Shown piece after piece: positions 49,444-57,707 of a DNA stretch of 64,000 bases. A model generated the notes under the pieces. It was not told where the DNA came from, did no database searches, and worked only from the letters and a program-made list of their open reading frames with translations. Every line of letters starts with the position of its first letter. Position 1 is the stretch's first letter. This DNA comes from Acidobacteriota bacterium. Its GTDB lineage: Bacteria > Acidobacteriota > Thermoanaerobaculia > Gp7-AA8. The stretch is taken from assembly GCA_003223645.1 (NCBI GenBank), contig QHVT01000005.1, positions 124,001 to 188,000 of the forward strand. Direction: 5' to 3'. Position numbers and translations under genes: made by a program.

Positions 49444-52173
49444 ATGTCCTTTTCACGCATCGCCGCTTTGGCGCTGCTGATCGCGCTCGCTCCGTTCAGC
49501 GCGTTCGCAGCCGTCACCGGCAACCTGTTCGGTGTCGTCACCGACGACTCCGGAGCCGCATTGCCCGGCGTGACCGTGACCGTCCGCAGCCCGCAGTTGC
49601 AGGGCACGCGCGACACCGTCACGAACGCGCAGGGCGAGTACAACCTGCAACTCCTGCCTCCCGGCACGTACACGGTCGAGTTCACTCTCGAGGGACTCAA
49701 GCCCGTCGTGCGCGAGGGAGTGCAGGTCCAGCTCGACCAGACCACGAAGATCAACGCAACGATGTCGATCGGTCCGGTCAGCCAGGCCATCACCGTGACG
49801 GCCAACGCCGTCGTCGTCGACCCGACGCAGACCACGGTGCAGCAGAACTTCAACAATGAGCATCTGAAGTACGCGGCCGTCGGTTCGAACGGCCGTTCGT
49901 ATCAGAGTGTCGTGCAGCAGACGCCGGGCGTTGCCGGCGGCGCGAATCCGCAGGTTCTCGGGGCGAACCTGGGACAGAACAGCTTCCTGCTCGACGGCGT
50001 GAACACCACCGATCCCGTGACGCACACGTTCGGATCCAACCTTCCGTTCGATGCGATTCAGGAGATCTCGGTGCAGACGCTCGGCAAGGACGCCGAGTAC
50101 GGCCGTGCGGTGGGCGGCGTGATCAATGTCGTCACCAAAACCGGCGGTAACGAGTTCTCCGGTACGGTCGACGCGCGTTACACGTCGAACGATCTGGCGG
50201 AGTCGGGCGATCACTTCAAGGCCGGCGACAGCGAGTACGACGAGCTTCGCCCGGCGGTGACGTTCGGCGGACCAATCACGAAGGACCGCATCTGGTTCTT
50301 CGGCTCGGCACAGCGTCCCGACACGACGCGCATCAATACGCCGCTCGCGGGCGCGGACTTCAAGCCGGGTGCGCGCACGTTCAAGGGCTTCGACACGCTC
50401 GGCAAAATCACCGCGGCCATCGGCAGCGGCAGCACGCTTTCGCTGCGCTACACCAACAACCGTGCCGACATCGAGCACGCGACGGACAGCCCGTTCTACC
50501 GGCCGGAAGCCGACGCGTTCCAGACGCAGCGCTCCACGATTTACAACGCCGGCTACGACGCGACGCTCTCGTCGAACTGGCTCGCCAGCGCGCAGGTCGG
50601 CTATCGCACCGGATTTCTCGAGACGCGTCCGATGAGCGGGAACATGGCCGCGTCCGCGATCATCGACTCGCGCACGGGCATTCAGTCGGGCAACTATGAC
50701 AACTGGCAGTTCTCCGATCGCGACCGTGTGGAGCTCATCGCGTCGACGACGTTCTTCGCCGACAACTTCCTCGGCTCACACACGCTGAAGGCGGGCACGA
50801 ACATCGATCGCTCGAAGTTCAACCGCTTCAACAACGTCACCGGCACCGCGCCGGACGGTCTGTGCAGCGAGAAGTGGGGACTGCCGGCCGGTGTGAATTG
50901 CGGCGCGGTCTTTACGTCGCGCAGCGCAGCGCCGTTCTACGTGACGGTGTCGTCGATCACTCCGGAAGAGCAGTTCAAGAGCAACCTCTCGGCGTTCTAT
51001 CTGCAGGACGAATGGCATCCGATCTCTCCGGTGACCGCGCGCCTCGGACTGCGTTATGAGACCGTCGACTTCAAGGTGCCGGGCCGCAGCGATGCTCCGA
51101 AGCTGAGCAAGCTCCAGCCGCGACTCGGCCTGGCGTGGGATCTCTTCAACAACGCGTCGAGCGTCGTGCACGGATTCTGGGGACAGGTCATGGACGACAA
51201 CGGCCTGACGCTCTCCAGCTTTGGCAGCTCGATCGGCAGTGTGTCGTCGATCATTCTGTACAACCCGAGCACCCAGAAGTACGACCGCTACTTCACGACG
51301 TTCGGCGGCGCGAGCGGCAACAGCTACGATCCGTCGCTTCAGCCGACGTATTCGAATGAAGCGAACCTCGGCTTCACGCAGCGCGTCGGCAGCAAGAGCA
51401 ACTTCGACGTGACCGCCGTGTGGCGTGACACGCAGAACCTGTTCGAGGACACGTGCTTCGATCAGTCGAACTGCACCGTGTATTGGATGACCAACGCGCC
51501 GAACGGCGACCGCAACGCGCTGCGCAGCAAGTACAGCGGCGTGATCACGCGCTTCGAGACGCGTCCGTTCGACTGGCTGTCCGGCCTCGTGAGCTACACG
51601 TATTCGAAGTCGCAGGGATCGGTCGAGTACACGCAGAACGCTGGAGCGGACTTTGACGTCTTCCCCGATCACTTCGTGAATCGCAACGGTTATCTCTCCG
51701 ATGACGCGCGTCATCGCGTGAAGGCGAGCGGCTTCGTGCGCGCGCCGTTCGGCACGACGTTCGGTCTCAACTTCGAGTGGGACAGCGGCACGCCGTACAG
51801 CCTGACGGCTTCCAATCCGCCGGCCGGCTACGGCTTGCTGTTCATCGAGCCGCGCGGCTCGCGCCGTCTGCCGAATTACCGCCAGCTCGATCTTCAGGTG
51901 CAGCATGACCTGAACTTCGGCCGCGTTCGCGCGGGACTCATCGCCGCGGTCTACAACGTCCTCGGCAGCGAGATCGCGACGAACGTCGGCGGCAGCATCG
52001 GTGACTACACCGAATGCAACGCCGTCAACGGAACCGACTGCCTCGCCAACCCGCTATTCGGGAAGGTGGCGGATGCGGCTCCGGGAGTTGAAGTCGTGAG
52101 CAACACCTTCGGCCAGTCGACGACCTTCCAGCGTCCTCGCCGATACGAAGTCGGAGTTCGTTTCGAGTTCTAG
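49444..52173 (+). CDS. TonB-dependent receptor with carboxypeptidase-regulatory-like N-terminal domain
   Basis: 909 residues, outer-membrane beta-barrel. Signal peptide 'ALALLIALAPFSAFAAV'; CarboxypepD_reg-like domain (about 23-110, 'LFGVVTDDSGAALPGVTVTV', 'GTYTVEFTLEGLKPVVREGV'); plug (about 125-225, 'FLLDGVNTTDP', 'DAEYGRAVGGVINVVTKTGG'); then a barrel of aromatic-rich strands ending in 'RRYEVGVRFEF' with a C-terminal Phe for BAM recognition. This OmpA/TonB architecture is very common in Acidobacteriota, where it is thought to import oligosaccharides or siderophores; the ligand cannot be told. Own terminator follows. Confidence 0.92.
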   Translation: MSFSRIAALALLIALAPFSAFAAVTGNLFGVVTDDSGAALPGVTVTVRSPQLQGTRDTVTNAQGEYNLQLLPPGTYTVEFTLEGLKPVVREGVQVQLDQTTKINATMSIGPVSQAITVTANAVVVDPTQTTVQQNFNNEHLKYAAVGSNGRSYQSVVQQTPGVAGGANPQVLGANLGQNSFLLDGVNTTDPVTHTFGSNLPFDAIQEISVQTLGKDAEYGRAVGGVINVVTKTGGNEFSGTVDARYTSNDLAESGDHFKAGDSEYDELRPAVTFGGPITKDRIWFFGSAQRPDTTRINTPLAGADFKPGARTFKGFDTLGKITAAIGSGSTLSLRYTNNRADIEHATDSPFYRPEADAFQTQRSTIYNAGYDATLSSNWLASAQVGYRTGFLETRPMSGNMAASAIIDSRTGIQSGNYDNWQFSDRDRVELIASTTFFADNFLGSHTLKAGTNIDRSKFNRFNNVTGTAPDGLCSEKWGLPAGVNCGAVFTSRSAAPFYVTVSSITPEEQFKSNLSAFYLQDEWHPISPVTARLGLRYETVDFKVPGRSDAPKLSKLQPRLGLAWDLFNNASSVVHGFWGQVMDDNGLTLSSFGSSIGSVSSIILYNPSTQKYDRYFTTFGGASGNSYDPSLQPTYSNEANLGFTQRVGSKSNFDVTAVWRDTQNLFEDTCFDQSNCTVYWMTNAPNGDRNALRSKYSGVITRFETRPFDWLSGLVSYTYSKSQGSVEYTQNAGADFDVFPDHFVNRNGYLSDDARHRVKASGFVRAPFGTTFGLNFEWDSGTPYSLTASNPPAGYGLLFIEPRGSRRLPNYRQLDLQVQHDLNFGRVRAGLIAAVYNVLGSEIATNVGGSIGDYTECNAVNGTDCLANPLFGKVADAAPGVEVVSNTFGQSTTFQRPRRYEVGVRFEF

Positions 52174-52266
52174 CCGGCACTGCCGGCAGCGTTGGTTGGC
52201 TTGGCCTTCCGCACGCCAGTCGCCAATTATGGCGTTCGTCGCGGGAACAGGCACGAAGTGAAGTCA

Positions 52267-52302
52267 GCCGGTGGGTCGCTCACGCGACCCACCGGCTTTT
52301 TC
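52267..52302 (+). terminator. Rho-independent terminator of the TonB receptor gene
   Basis: 'gccggtgggtcg' and 'cgacccaccggc' form a 12-bp stem with loop 'ctcacg', followed by five to six T. About 95 bases after the stop codon. Confidence 0.88.
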
Positions 52303-52317
52303 GTCCGAGCCGCCGCG

Positions 52318-52761
52318 TCAATTCCTCGACGTCAGCATGTGCCACTCGGGGTTCTCCCGCACGTAGCTGGGGCGGCTGTCGTGCGGCGGGCGTTTGTCGC
52401 GGGCGTGATTGTGCACGTCCGACGCGCCTTCGAGCATGAGCTGGAACTTCCCGAGCATCGTCCTCTGCACCGGTTTGGGGAGACCGCGCAGATCATCGAG
52501 GATGCGCTGCGTTGCACATTCGTCTTCATCCATCTCCCACGGCGCGATCTGCCTCTCGACGGAGCCTCCGAAGAAATCCGATTCCGTCAGTCCGTACACG
52601 CCGAGGAGCCTGCGGAGCTGCGAGATTTTGAGGGAGCCGATGCGCTGGCCCGTCTCGAACGAGCTGATGGTCTTTTCTCCGACGCCGGAGAGGCGGGCGA
52701 CATCTTTCTGGCTCAGCCCGCGGAGCCTGCGAATTTCACGAAGTTTGAGCACGAGATCCAT
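52318..52761 (-). CDS. XRE-family helix-turn-helix regulator
   Basis: 147 residues. N-terminal Cro/C1-type helix-turn-helix (about 8-62: 'LREIRRLRGLSQKDVARLSG', 'GEKTISSFETGQR'), then 'LLGVYGLTESDFFGG' and a C-terminal tail of about 80 residues without a recognised domain. ATG at 52761 preferred because 'ggtgagg' precedes it by 9 bases; GTG at 52776 would add five residues. Lies 20 bases after lexA on the same strand, so probably transcribed from the lexA promoter and induced by DNA damage. Its target is unknown. Confidence 0.8.
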   Translation of the reverse strand: MDLVLKLREIRRLRGLSQKDVARLSGVGEKTISSFETGQRIGSLKISQLRRLLGVYGLTESDFFGGSVERQIAPWEMDEDECATQRILDDLRGLPKPVQRTMLGKFQLMLEGASDVHNHARDKRPPHDSRPSYVRENPEWHMLTSRN

Positions 52762-52781
52762 TTGCGTCTTCCTCACCTTCT

Positions 52782-53405
52782 TCAGAACCGTCTCATTAGG
52801 CCAACCACCACACCCTGCACCGCGACGTCTCGGGCATAGGCATAGATCGGATGCATCATTGAATTCGCCGGCTGCAGCCGGACGCGTTCTCCTTCGCGAT
52901 ACAGGCGCTTGAGCGTGACCTCGCCGTTCACGTTGGCAACAACCATCTCGCCGTTCAGCGCTTCCAGGCGGCGCACGATGACCACGAGATCACCATCGAA
53001 GATGCCGTCCTCGATCATCGAGTCCCCGCGGACTTTGAGCACGTAGTTCTCTCCGCGCGTCGTCAGATGCTGCGGCACCGTGATCGTCTCGTCGGAAATG
53101 TCGACCTCGAGCGGACGGCCTGCGGCGATGTAGCCGAACAGCGGCAACTCCCGCACGTTCGACGACGACGCGCTCTCGGGCGACGCCTCCGGCTTTTCGA
53201 CCAGTTCCACGCCGCGCTTCTGATTCCAGTCGCGCCGGATGAGGCCCTTCTTCTCGAGCAGCGACAGATGTTTGTAGACGGTGCCGTACGACGAGAACCC
53301 GAAGTGATCGCAGATCTCCCGGTGCGTCGGCGCGATCCCCCGGTCTTTTTGGAAGTCCCGAATGAAGTTCAGGATGTCCCGTTGCCGTTCCGTCAGATAT
53401 CGCAT
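52782..53405 (-). CDS. lexA: LexA repressor
   Basis: 207 residues, SOS repressor and self-cleaving protease. N-terminal winged helix ('LTERQRDILNFIRDFQKDRG', 'APTHREICDHFGFSSYGTVY'), cleavage site Ala-Gly in 'FGYIAAGRPLE', catalytic Ser in 'VRGDSMIEDGIFDGD' and Lys in 'VNGEVTLKRLYRE'. The recognition helix differs from Proteobacteria (HFGFSSYGTVYKHL), so a different operator is expected. A clear promoter with a candidate operator lies directly upstream. Confidence 0.95.
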   Translation of the reverse strand: MRYLTERQRDILNFIRDFQKDRGIAPTHREICDHFGFSSYGTVYKHLSLLEKKGLIRRDWNQKRGVELVEKPEASPESASSSNVRELPLFGYIAAGRPLEVDISDETITVPQHLTTRGENYVLKVRGDSMIEDGIFDGDLVVIVRRLEALNGEMVVANVNGEVTLKRLYREGERVRLQPANSMMHPIYAYARDVAVQGVVVGLMRRF

Positions 53406-53410
53406 TGGCC

Positions 53411-53460
53411 AGCAATATAGGCGGTAATCAGGCGAAAGTCAAGCGTAAGTAGGCGAAAGT
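53411..53460 (-). promoter_or_regulatory. lexA promoter with candidate direct-repeat operator
   Basis: On the minus strand: -35 TTGACT (53442-53437), 17-base spacer, -10 TATATT (53419-53414), start codon at 53405. ACTTTCGCCT occurs twice as a direct repeat (53460-53451 and 53439-53430), 21 bases apart (two helical turns), the inner copy overlapping the -35 box. This is a good position for LexA autorepression; the operator role is inferred. Confidence 0.7.
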
Positions 53461-53534
53461 TTCACACCTGAGGTAGCGGTCTAGTTTGGGGTCGAGGTTG
53501 TAACAGGCGCGCTCTCGCGTCTACGCTTGTTTAG

Positions 53535-54122
53535 GTGGACTTTAATCTCTGGTCGCTCATCTTCACGGCGGTGCCGTCATCGGCCGTGGTCGGCACAATA
53601 ATCCGCCCGCGCCTTCATCTACGGGCACTACCGCCAGAACCGGCTTTCAACGATCCCGCTTCAACGGTAGTACTTCCTACATTTCGCCTCGCCGTTGAGA
53701 ACTACAGCCGAATGGCTGCAAAGAATGCGCAGGTGATGCTTGACCGCGTGACAAAGCTAGAACGCGGTGGTGAGTATCCGATGATCTCGTTCTCATCGCC
53801 CCTGCTCTGGACAGACTGCGCTTCTTCAGAACCACGCACCGTCCCTGCACGGTCGACCATGAGGACGGAGCTATGTTTCACCGACCCCGAACGTCCAATA
53901 GAACTCTTCTTTCGCTCGCTTGACGGACAGAAATTCAAGGGTGGCTTCCATCCCGGACTGTACCGAATCGAGATTTCGGCGCACGCAGACTACGCGTCGT
54001 CCGGCGTTCTGACGATCTATCTCTCACATGGTGGGACTAACGAGTGGTACGCGTTTCTGAGCGACTCGGGTATGGGGACGGAAGTGATTCTTCAATTGCC
54101 GCGCACCAAATGGCGGCTCTAA
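53535..54122 (+). CDS. Hypothetical protein, possibly membrane-anchored
   Basis: 195 residues from a GTG at 53535 (codon 1 read as Met, then 'DFNLWSLIFTAVPSSAVVG'). One hydrophobic N-terminal segment (about 4-24), then a soluble domain with 'VLPTFRLAVENYSRMAAKNA' and 'PGLYRIEISAHADYASSGVL', suggesting a beta-rich fold. No family recognised. More AT-rich and with less biased codon use than neighbours, and next to a transposase remnant, so possibly acquired by transfer. Confidence 0.55.
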   Translation: MDFNLWSLIFTAVPSSAVVGTIIRPRLHLRALPPEPAFNDPASTVVLPTFRLAVENYSRMAAKNAQVMLDRVTKLERGGEYPMISFSSPLLWTDCASSEPRTVPARSTMRTELCFTDPERPIELFFRSLDGQKFKGGFHPGLYRIEISAHADYASSGVLTIYLSHGGTNEWYAFLSDSGMGTEVILQLPRTKWRL

Positions 54123-54124
54123 GC

Positions 54125-54345
54125 CGCTGTCGCAACATTCGCCCCATGTCCTCCAGCGCGAGCATGTCACTCGCCGTCCAGCGATGCTCAGTCAGTCCGG
54201 CTGCCATCGCCCGCAGTCTTCCCTTCAGCGAAAGGTGCTTCCGGCAGAAGTTGTAGTAGACCATCGTGATCGCGAGCATTTAGGCGTGGTTCTCTAGCTT
54301 GTTTGAGAACGCGTTCGTCAGGCGGGTGAAGCGGCGGTTCTGCAT
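54125..54345 (-). pseudogene. Remnant of an insertion-sequence transposase (C-terminal end)
   Basis: Translating the minus strand from 54345 gives 'MQNRRFTRLTNAFSNKLENH' and then a TAA in frame; after it, 'YYNFCRKHLSLKGRLRAMAA' and 'GLTEHRWTASDML'. This matches the end of DDE transposases/integrase cores ('RRFTRLTNAFSKKLENH...YNFCRIHKTLR...MAAGLTDHVW' pattern). The internal stop and missing N-terminal catalytic part show a decayed copy. Confidence 0.75.
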
Positions 54346-54384
54346 CCGCTAGACCACTACCTCCAAAGTAGAGAAACTCCAGAC

Positions 54385-54880
54385 ATTCTTACCTCCGGCT
54401 TTGGCTCGCGAGCATTTGTCCCAGCCTCAAGCCTCTGGCGCTCAGACGTTCGACCCTGATCTTTTGCCTCGTGGCTCTGAGCGCCCAGAGCCGCGAGCAT
54501 TCGACTTTGCCTCGCGAGCTTTCCTTGCAGCCTCGAGCCTCTGACGCTCAGACGTTTGACCCTACTTCTTTGCCTCGTGGGTCTGAGCCGCCAGAGCCGC
54601 GAAGCATCGACTTTGCCTCGCGAGCATTCCTCGCAGCCTCGAGCCTCTGACGCTCAGACGTTCGACCCTGATCTTTTGCCTTGTGGCTCTGAGCGCCCAG
54701 AGCCGCGAGCATTCGACTTTGCCTCGCGAGCCTTCGTCGCAGTCTCGAGGCTCTGGCCCTCAGACGTTCGACCCTGCTTTTTTGCCCCGTGGCTCTGAGC
54801 CGCCAGAGCCGCGAGCATCCGACTTCAGCTCGCAAGCATTCGTCGCAGCCTCGAGGCTTTGGCGTCAGAGCTCGCGCACC
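54385..54880. repeat. 106-bp imperfect tandem repeat, about 4.5 units
   Basis: The marker 'gcctcgtggctctgag' (variants) begins at 54466, 54572, 54678 and 54784: an exact 106-base period. Each unit contains internal dyads ('ggctctgagcgcccagagcc', 'cctctgacgctcagacg') and 'gactttgcctcgcgagc'. Since 106 is not a multiple of three, the short open frames across it shift frame between units and are not genes. It occupies the gap of about 590 bases before the terminator of the CsgG-like gene. Confidence 0.92.
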
Positions 54881-54883
54881 AAC

Positions 54884-54910
54884 AAAAAAGCCGGCCCTTT
54901 CGGGCCGGCT
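54884..54910 (-). terminator. Rho-independent terminator of the CsgG-like gene
   Basis: On the minus strand 'gccggcccgaaagggccggc' forms an 8-bp stem with a GAAA loop, followed by six T. 29 bases after the CsgG-like stop codon. It separates that gene from the 106-bp repeats. Confidence 0.9.
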
Positions 54911-54938
54911 TCTCGAGAACTGCAAGACGGGGCTGCGA

Positions 54939-55649
54939 TTAATCGAGCTTGATGGCTTTCTTGGTTTTGGCTTTGCGCGAGGCGTCTTTGGCGTCGTATT
55001 CGGCCATGCAGTCGCCCTGGTCGACCATGGCGCAGGAGAGGTATTCGCTGATCTCCATGATGACGGCGCGAATCGCTTTGCCGGTCGGGGTCTTTTCGTA
55101 TTGGCTCAGGTTTCCGCCGAAGCCGCCGCGGTAAACGCCGATGGCGAGGCCGCCGCTGGACGCGCGGGCTTCGACCGTACGCGTGAACTCGATCTCACCG
55201 GTGGTCGTGTTGATGACGCGGAGGTCGACCGCGAGGTAGGCATCCTCTTTCTTTCCGCCGACGCTGATGCCGCGGAAGCTGAGGCCACCACCCGTTCCCT
55301 TGACGTCGCTCTCGAACGCGCTGAGCGTCGCCACGACGATGTACTGCGCGCCCGTCATCTTGCCGATCTTGGCGCCGGTGGACTTGCTGATGCGTCCGGA
55401 GGCCGCGAGGTCCTGCTCGTCGAGCACCGCGCTGAGTTTGTCGCGCTCGACCATCTTGAATTTGCCGGTGCCGGAGAGCTCGTTGGTCAGCATGCCGGCG
55501 AGGTCATCGCCCACGCCGCCGTACCACCAGGCCGCCGAGGTGTGATTCTGGAACTCATTCACGGCGAGAACGGGCTTTCCACTGCCGGCAAACGCGCTGG
55601 AAGCAATCATCAAGACCACAGCAACTAAAAGGACGAGTTTCGTTTTCAT
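54939..55649 (-). CDS. CsgG/LpoB-like secreted protein
   Basis: 236 residues, signal peptide 'LVLLVAVVLMIASSAFAGS' without a lipobox Cys. The mature part resembles the CsgG/penicillin-binding-protein-activator fold: 'PVLAVNEFQNHTSAAWWYGG', 'LAGMLTNELSGTGKFKMVER', 'DLAASGRISKSTGAKIGKMT' and 'GAQYIVVATLSAFE' are typical. CsgG itself forms the curli outer-membrane pore, but curli genes are absent, so a periplasmic or outer-membrane partner role is more likely. ATG at 55649 preceded by 'gagggg'; the upstream frame to 55682 is rejected. Confidence 0.82.
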   Translation of the reverse strand: MKTKLVLLVAVVLMIASSAFAGSGKPVLAVNEFQNHTSAAWWYGGVGDDLAGMLTNELSGTGKFKMVERDKLSAVLDEQDLAASGRISKSTGAKIGKMTGAQYIVVATLSAFESDVKGTGGGLSFRGISVGGKKEDAYLAVDLRVINTTTGEIEFTRTVEARASSGGLAIGVYRGGFGGNLSQYEKTPTGKAIRAVIMEISEYLSCAMVDQGDCMAEYDAKDASRKAKTKKAIKLD

Positions 55650-55725
55650 GTTTTCCCCTCTGTTGGATATGCGAACCTGCAATCTAGGTCGCGAGTCTTC
55701 AGGAAACCGTGATCCCGCTCACGAG

Positions 55726-56592
55726 CTAGTGGCTGACGGTGTCAGCGCACTTCATTCTCGAGCGATCCCAGGTTTCGATCCGATTTCGGCCGCGACTTTT
55801 CGCTGAGTATAACGCGCGATCGGCGCGATCGATCAGCGCAGCGGGACTCAAAATCTCGTTCGATTCGGGCTCATCCATGCCGGCGATGCCGATCGACGCG
55901 GTGATCACGACCGATTCTCCGTCGCCGCACGGCAGCTGTGTCGTCTCGAATCGCTGACGGATGCGCTCCGCGACCGCGGCGGTGTTGCCCATCCGCGTTT
56001 CCGGCAGCACGATGCAGAACTCCTCGCCGCCGTAGCGTCCCGGCACGTCGTAGACGCGGCAGCTGTCGCGCAGCAGTTTGCCGACGCTCTTCAGAACTTC
56101 GTCGCCGGCCGCGTGTCCCCACGTGTCGTTGATGCGTTTGAAGTGATCGATGTCGAGCATCAGCAGCGACATCGGCGATCCGTGACGCAGCGCGCGATTC
56201 AGCTCCGTGTCGATCTTCTCGATGACGTACCAGCGGTTGTACAACCCGGTCAGCGAATCGCGCGACGACACCTCGGAGAGCGCGCGGTTCTTCACCACGA
56301 GATCGAGGTTCTCGCGCTGCAGTGCGAGCATGCGTTGCTCGAGCTCCGCGTAGCGCGACTCGCTTTCCTCCGCGACGCGCAGGACGTCGAACACTTCCTG
56401 CACGAGGCGGCGCTCTTCTTCGGTGAAGCGCGTTCCTTCAGCGGAAATGATCGCGACGCGCGGCACCGGGAGGCGGATGGCGAACGCATTCCCGGCTTCG
56501 GACGAGCGCCCGTCGACGAGATACAGAGGCTTGCGCAACAGTTCGGAAAGTGGCGCAAGAATCCGAGTGGCGGCGGATTCGAACGTGCCCAT
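55726..56592 (-). CDS. Diguanylate cyclase (GGDEF)
   Basis: 288 residues. N-terminal GAF-like sensory part (about 1-85, 'MGTFESAATRILAPLSELLR'), a coiled coil (about 85-115), then the GGDEF domain ('SRDSLTGLYNRWYVIEKIDT', 'LLMLDIDHFKRINDTWGHAA', 'GRYGGEEFCIVLPET'). The active site reads GGEEF, competent for cyclic di-GMP synthesis, and RVYD five residues before it is an intact inhibitory I-site. The ATG at 56592 (preceded by 'aaggtg') is chosen over 56658. The signal sensed is unknown. Confidence 0.88.
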   Translation of the reverse strand: MGTFESAATRILAPLSELLRKPLYLVDGRSSEAGNAFAIRLPVPRVAIISAEGTRFTEEERRLVQEVFDVLRVAEESESRYAELEQRMLALQRENLDLVVKNRALSEVSSRDSLTGLYNRWYVIEKIDTELNRALRHGSPMSLLMLDIDHFKRINDTWGHAAGDEVLKSVGKLLRDSCRVYDVPGRYGGEEFCIVLPETRMGNTAAVAERIRQRFETTQLPCGDGESVVITASIGIAGMDEPESNEILSPAALIDRADRALYSAKSRGRNRIETWDRSRMKCADTVSH

Positions 56593-56709
56593 GCAACACA
56601 CCTTGTACGAGAGAGTTGGCGCACTATACGACTTTGGTCGATCGCCGCCAACGCGCAAGATTGGAACGGATTTACTTAAGGTCGAGGGGCGCAGGCCGGA
56701 AAGCCTGCG

Positions 56710-57654
56710 TCACACCCGATTCTCGATCCGGAAGCGATTCATCCCGGCAGTGATCTCATCGCCCTGATGCACCTTCGTGTTCTTCGCCGGCAGCGTATTG
56801 AGGAATGTGCCATTGCGGCTGCCAAGGTCGCGGACGCGGATCGTGCCGTGCTCGTCGCGGACGACTTCGAAGTGGCGGCGAGAGAGAAATTCGTCGGGCA
56901 CGCGTACGTGGCCTTCGCGGCCGACGACGAGCCCGGTGGGCGGAATCTCGAACTCCTGTCCCTTCAACGGGCCTTCGATGCAGACGAGCACCGCGCGCGT
57001 GGCGGCGGGCTGCGTGGTACGCGAGCTGCGCAGTTTCTTCGCGAGCTCGGATTCATCCGTGACGGCGGATGGATCGAGTGCGATCGGATGGACGGGCACG
57101 CCGGACAGCTCGGTCGGCTCGATGCTGATCAGCGCGGAGCCGATGCGCAAAAGATGCGTGCCGTCATCGATTACCGCTTCGTCGATTTGTTGTCCATCGA
57201 GGAACGTGCCCATGTGCGAGTCGGCGTCGCGGATCACGAGGTTCTCGCCGCTCACGAACAATGAACAGTGACGAATCGACAGCTCGGCTTCGGACAACTC
57301 GACGTGACACCCTTTGCGTCCGAACCAGAGCGGATGCTCGAAGATCGTGAAGATCGTGTCGAGCGATTCCTTCGCGCCGCGGGCGATGATGTGGACCGAT
57401 CGCGCGCGTGCCGGCGCTTCGCGCAGCTCGCGTTTCTCCGACGGCGCCGCATCGGCGGAAGCGTCGACGCGATACGGTTTCATGTCGATCTCGCGAATCT
57501 GATCGACGTCGAGCACACGCGCCAGTACCGCGGCCTTGCTGCCGGAAAGCCACTCGCCGCAGTGACACGTCGCGATCGAGCTCTGAAGCCGCACGGCCAC
57601 CACGCCCGGCACGTCGTACGCCTGCCCGCACTTTGGGCAGCGGATGAGAGGCAT
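56710..57654 (-). CDS. Double FHA-domain protein with N-terminal zinc ribbon
   Basis: 314 residues. N-terminal zinc ribbon ('MPLIRCPKCGQAYDVPG', 'ATCHCGEWL'), a linker, FHA 1 (about 100-185: 'WFGRKGCHVELSEAELSIRH', 'DSHMGTFLDG') and FHA 2 (about 220-310: 'VVGREGHVRVPDEFLSRRHF', 'VRDLGSRNGTFLNT'). Canonical FHA residues (GR, SRRH, NGT) are complete in FHA 2; FHA 1 has SIRH and GT and is less certain as a phosphothreonine binder. Probably an adaptor in Ser/Thr phosphorylation signalling; no kinase is adjacent. Start at 57654 chosen at the zinc ribbon. Confidence 0.86.
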   Translation of the reverse strand: MPLIRCPKCGQAYDVPGVVAVRLQSSIATCHCGEWLSGSKAAVLARVLDVDQIREIDMKPYRVDASADAAPSEKRELREAPARARSVHIIARGAKESLDTIFTIFEHPLWFGRKGCHVELSEAELSIRHCSLFVSGENLVIRDADSHMGTFLDGQQIDEAVIDDGTHLLRIGSALISIEPTELSGVPVHPIALDPSAVTDESELAKKLRSSRTTQPAATRAVLVCIEGPLKGQEFEIPPTGLVVGREGHVRVPDEFLSRRHFEVVRDEHGTIRVRDLGSRNGTFLNTLPAKNTKVHQGDEITAGMNRFRIENRV

Positions 57655-57707
57655 CGCGCGCGATGATAGCGGAGTCGCGAGGGCGCAAGCGCCGCGGGAG
57701 GCGCGCG

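Noticed and set aside
54556-55628. Plus-strand open frames across the 106-bp repeats and opposite the CsgG-like gene
   Set aside because: The repeat period shifts the frame and the peptides are low-complexity; the minus strand has a clear gene with its own terminator.
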